DNA of 6,345 nucleotides, from positions 1 to 6,345 of the forward strand of contig JBKKBI010000066.1 in assembly GCA_046714175.1 (NCBI GenBank), in the 5' to 3' direction. This document shows positions 4,736 to 6,345 of the stretch, piece after piece. The number at the start of each line of letters is the position of its first letter. Positions within the stretch are counted from its first letter, which is position 1. Position numbers and translations under genes: made by a program. This DNA is from UBA11373 sp046714175 (lineage in GTDB: Bacteria > Actinomycetota > Acidimicrobiia > Spongiisociales > UBA11373). The notes under the pieces were generated by a model. The model was not told the DNA's origin. It saw only the letters and a program-made list of their open reading frames with translations, and did not search any database.

Positions 4736-6345
4736 ATGCGTGGACGCAGGGTGCTGGGGCTGCTCTTCGTACTCGCCCTCGTCGTCTCCGCCTGTGGTGA
4801 CGATGATGCGACTACGACGACGGCTGCGGCTGATCTGACTCAGACGGCGGGGGTGTTGACGGTGGGGTCTGACATTCCTTATCCGCCGTTCGAGGACTTC
4901 GATGCCGATGGGAATGTGATCGGTTTTGATGCCGAGTTGCTCACCGAGATCGCCGATCGGCTTGGTTTGACGGTGGAGTGGGTCGACACCGATTTCGACA
5001 CGATCTTCACCCAGTTGGCCACAGGTCGGTTCGATGTGGTGATCTCGGCGTCGTCGATCACTCCGGAGCGGGCGGCGCAGGTGAATTTCACCGATACCTA
5101 CTACCTGTCCCAGCAGGCGTTCACGGTGAACACCGCGCTGACCCCGACGATCGAGAGCACCGATGACCTCCAGGCCGGGGACTCGGTAGCGGTACAGACC
5201 GCGACCACCGGTGCGGATTGGGCCACAGCGAATCTGGCGCCGCGGGGCGTCGAGGTCCGCGAGTTCTCGGTGATTGGTGACGCCTATAACGCGGTGGAAT
5301 CGGGTCAGGTGACCGGTGTGGTGAGTGACGAGCCTTCGGCGGTGGCCGAGGTCGGCAACCGTGCGGACATCGCCATCGTCCAGGTGATCGATACCGACGA
5401 GCATTACGGCATCGCGGTGGACCCGGAACGGACCGCACTGCTGGATGCCATCAACGACGCCTTGGCCGACATGCTCGCAGACGGCACCTACCAGACCATC
5501 TACGACGCATGGTTCGACGCCCCCGCCGGCAGCGTCCTCTACCTGTCGCCGCCGGTGACGGCGATCGGGACCCCCGATAACCCGATCCAGATCCTGTTTG
5601 CGCCGATCGTGCCTGCCGACGCCCTCGCCGCAGGAGCGGAGATCCTGGTGAATGCCCTACAGACCGCCACCGGGCTGTCTTTTACTGTCGCGGTTCCGCC
5701 CACCTACGCCGACACGGTCAGAGCGATGTGCGCCTCGCCCGACGACACCATCGGCATACTCCCCGCCGAGGTGTTCGTGGTGGCCGCGGACCTGTGCGGG
5801 GTGACTCCCGCCCTGAAGGCGCTGCGGTTCGGGTACAGCGACTATTGGACCGAAATCGTCGTCGCCCGCGACTCCGATCTGGAGACCATCGCGGATCTGG
5901 ACGGTCTCAGATGGGCGTATCCCGATGCGGGGTCCACTGCGGGTCACCTGATCCCACGGGGGATGTTCGCCACCTCCGCCGTCACCCCCGGTTCCGCGTT
6001 CGAGGCAGGCAACGCGACGGATGCGGTGGCCGCCGTGTACGACGGCACCGCCGACTTCGCCACCGTGCGTTTCGCCCCCAACATCGACGAGGAGGGGAAT
6101 CCGGTCTGGGATCTGACCCTGGCCACTGCGGACATACCCGACGACTTGATCGATGACTGCGCCCTCAGCGAGGGAGATCTGGTGTGCGGGAGCCTCCGGC
6201 CCCGCGACGCCCGCCGCGGACTCCGGGAGGAGCACCCCGACGTGATCGCCAAGGTGCGCATCCTGGCCATCTCCGATCCGATACCCAACGAACTCGTAGC
6301 CTTCGGAGCCGACTTTCCCCAGGATGCGCGCGCCGAGATCGTTGC
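4736..6345 (+). CDS. lipoprotein with two fused solute-binding domains: amino-acid type (SBP_bac_3) then phosphonate type (PhnD-like); 3' end outside window
   Basis: The frame is open for 536 codons to the window edge. Residues 1-20 form a lipoprotein signal: RGRR, a hydrophobic core, then lipobox VSAC with Cys20. A short DDD/T/A linker follows. Domain one (about 38-260) is a full amino-acid-type binding protein: SDIPYPPFEDFDADG at 45-59, near-signature GFDAELLTEIADRLG at 63-77, ITPERA with R112 at the usual carboxylate-binding position, TATTGADWA at 155-163, and D198 at the usual amino-group position. It ends in the typical GTYQTIYDAWF. After about 18 residues, domain two (about 277 on) resembles PhnD-family proteins: IGTPDNPIQILFAP, TYADTV, GILPAEVFV, LRFGYSDYWTEIVVARDSDL, GSTAGH at 399-404 (the STSG-like ligand loop), ISDPIPNEL at 512-520. 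C475 and C484 could form a disulfide. The protein should sit on the outer face of the membrane. Any permease, or a further C-terminal domain, lies beyond the window. Ligands are not predictable; family calls are firm. Confidence 0.88.
   Translation, partial: MRGRRVLGLLFVLALVVSACGDDDATTTTAAADLTQTAGVLTVGSDIPYPPFEDFDADGNVIGFDAELLTEIADRLGLTVEWVDTDFDTIFTQLATGRFDVVISASSITPERAAQVNFTDTYYLSQQAFTVNTALTPTIESTDDLQAGDSVAVQTATTGADWATANLAPRGVEVREFSVIGDAYNAVESGQVTGVVSDEPSAVAEVGNRADIAIVQVIDTDEHYGIAVDPERTALLDAINDALADMLADGTYQTIYDAWFDAPAGSVLYLSPPVTAIGTPDNPIQILFAPIVPADALAAGAEILVNALQTATGLSFTVAVPPTYADTVRAMCASPDDTIGILPAEVFVVAADLCGVTPALKALRFGYSDYWTEIVVARDSDLETIADLDGLRWAYPDAGSTAGHLIPRGMFATSAVTPGSAFEAGNATDAVAAVYDGTADFATVRFAPNIDEEGNPVWDLTLATADIPDDLIDDCALSEGDLVCGSLRPRDARRGLREEHPDVIAKVRILAISDPIPNELVAFGADFPQDARAEIV

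Noticed and set aside
4661..5404. Minus-strand open frame (247 codons) opposite the first solute-binding domain
   Set aside because: The plus strand here encodes a clear signal peptide and SBP_bac_3 domain. The minus-strand translation is rich in His, Arg and Gly and matches nothing recognisable.
5657..6235. Minus-strand open frame (192 codons) opposite the PhnD-like domain
   Set aside because: The PhnD-like motifs on the plus strand explain the region. The minus-strand product is Gly/Val-rich with no family features.

Overview
The window comes from a high-GC bacterium. By eye GC is in the mid-60s percent, and genuine reading frames are strongly GC-rich at the third codon position. Three features point to Actinomycetota: GTG start codons in the nad operon, a long-form NrtR next to nadABC (the neighbourhood of the mycobacterial Rv1593c-Rv1596 locus), and a lipoprotein with a short Asp/Thr/Ala-rich linker after the lipid cysteine. 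A lineage outside the well-studied genera, such as an Acidimicrobiia-like one, is possible, but that is a guess.

Layout. Positions 1-256 (minus strand) hold the N-terminus of dnaX, the DNA polymerase III tau/gamma subunit, cut by the window edge. Upstream of it on the same strand lies the complete de novo NAD cluster in transcription order: nrtR (about 4697-3750), nadA (3626-2673), nadB (2683-1172) and nadC (1175-312). nadA and nadB overlap by 11 nt, and nadB and nadC by 4 nt (GTGA), so the three enzymes are almost certainly one translationally coupled operon. NadB oxidises L-aspartate to iminoaspartate, NadA condenses it with dihydroxyacetone phosphate to quinolinate, and NadC converts quinolinate to nicotinate mononucleotide. 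NrtR is a Nudix-like/winged-helix repressor and the likely regulator of the operon. A plausible promoter with overlapping inverted repeats lies in the 123-nt nrtR-nadA gap.

On the plus strand, divergent from nrtR, a lipoprotein gene starts at 4736 and runs off the right edge, open for 536 codons. It is the most unusual item. A complete amino-acid-type solute-binding domain (SBP_bac_3 family) is joined in frame to a phosphonate-type (PhnD-like) solute-binding domain behind a single lipoprotein signal.

No tRNA, rRNA, insertion sequence, CRISPR array or phage feature was seen. No stretch over 300 bases lacks a gene. The gaps are 257-311, 3627-3749 and about 4698-4735.
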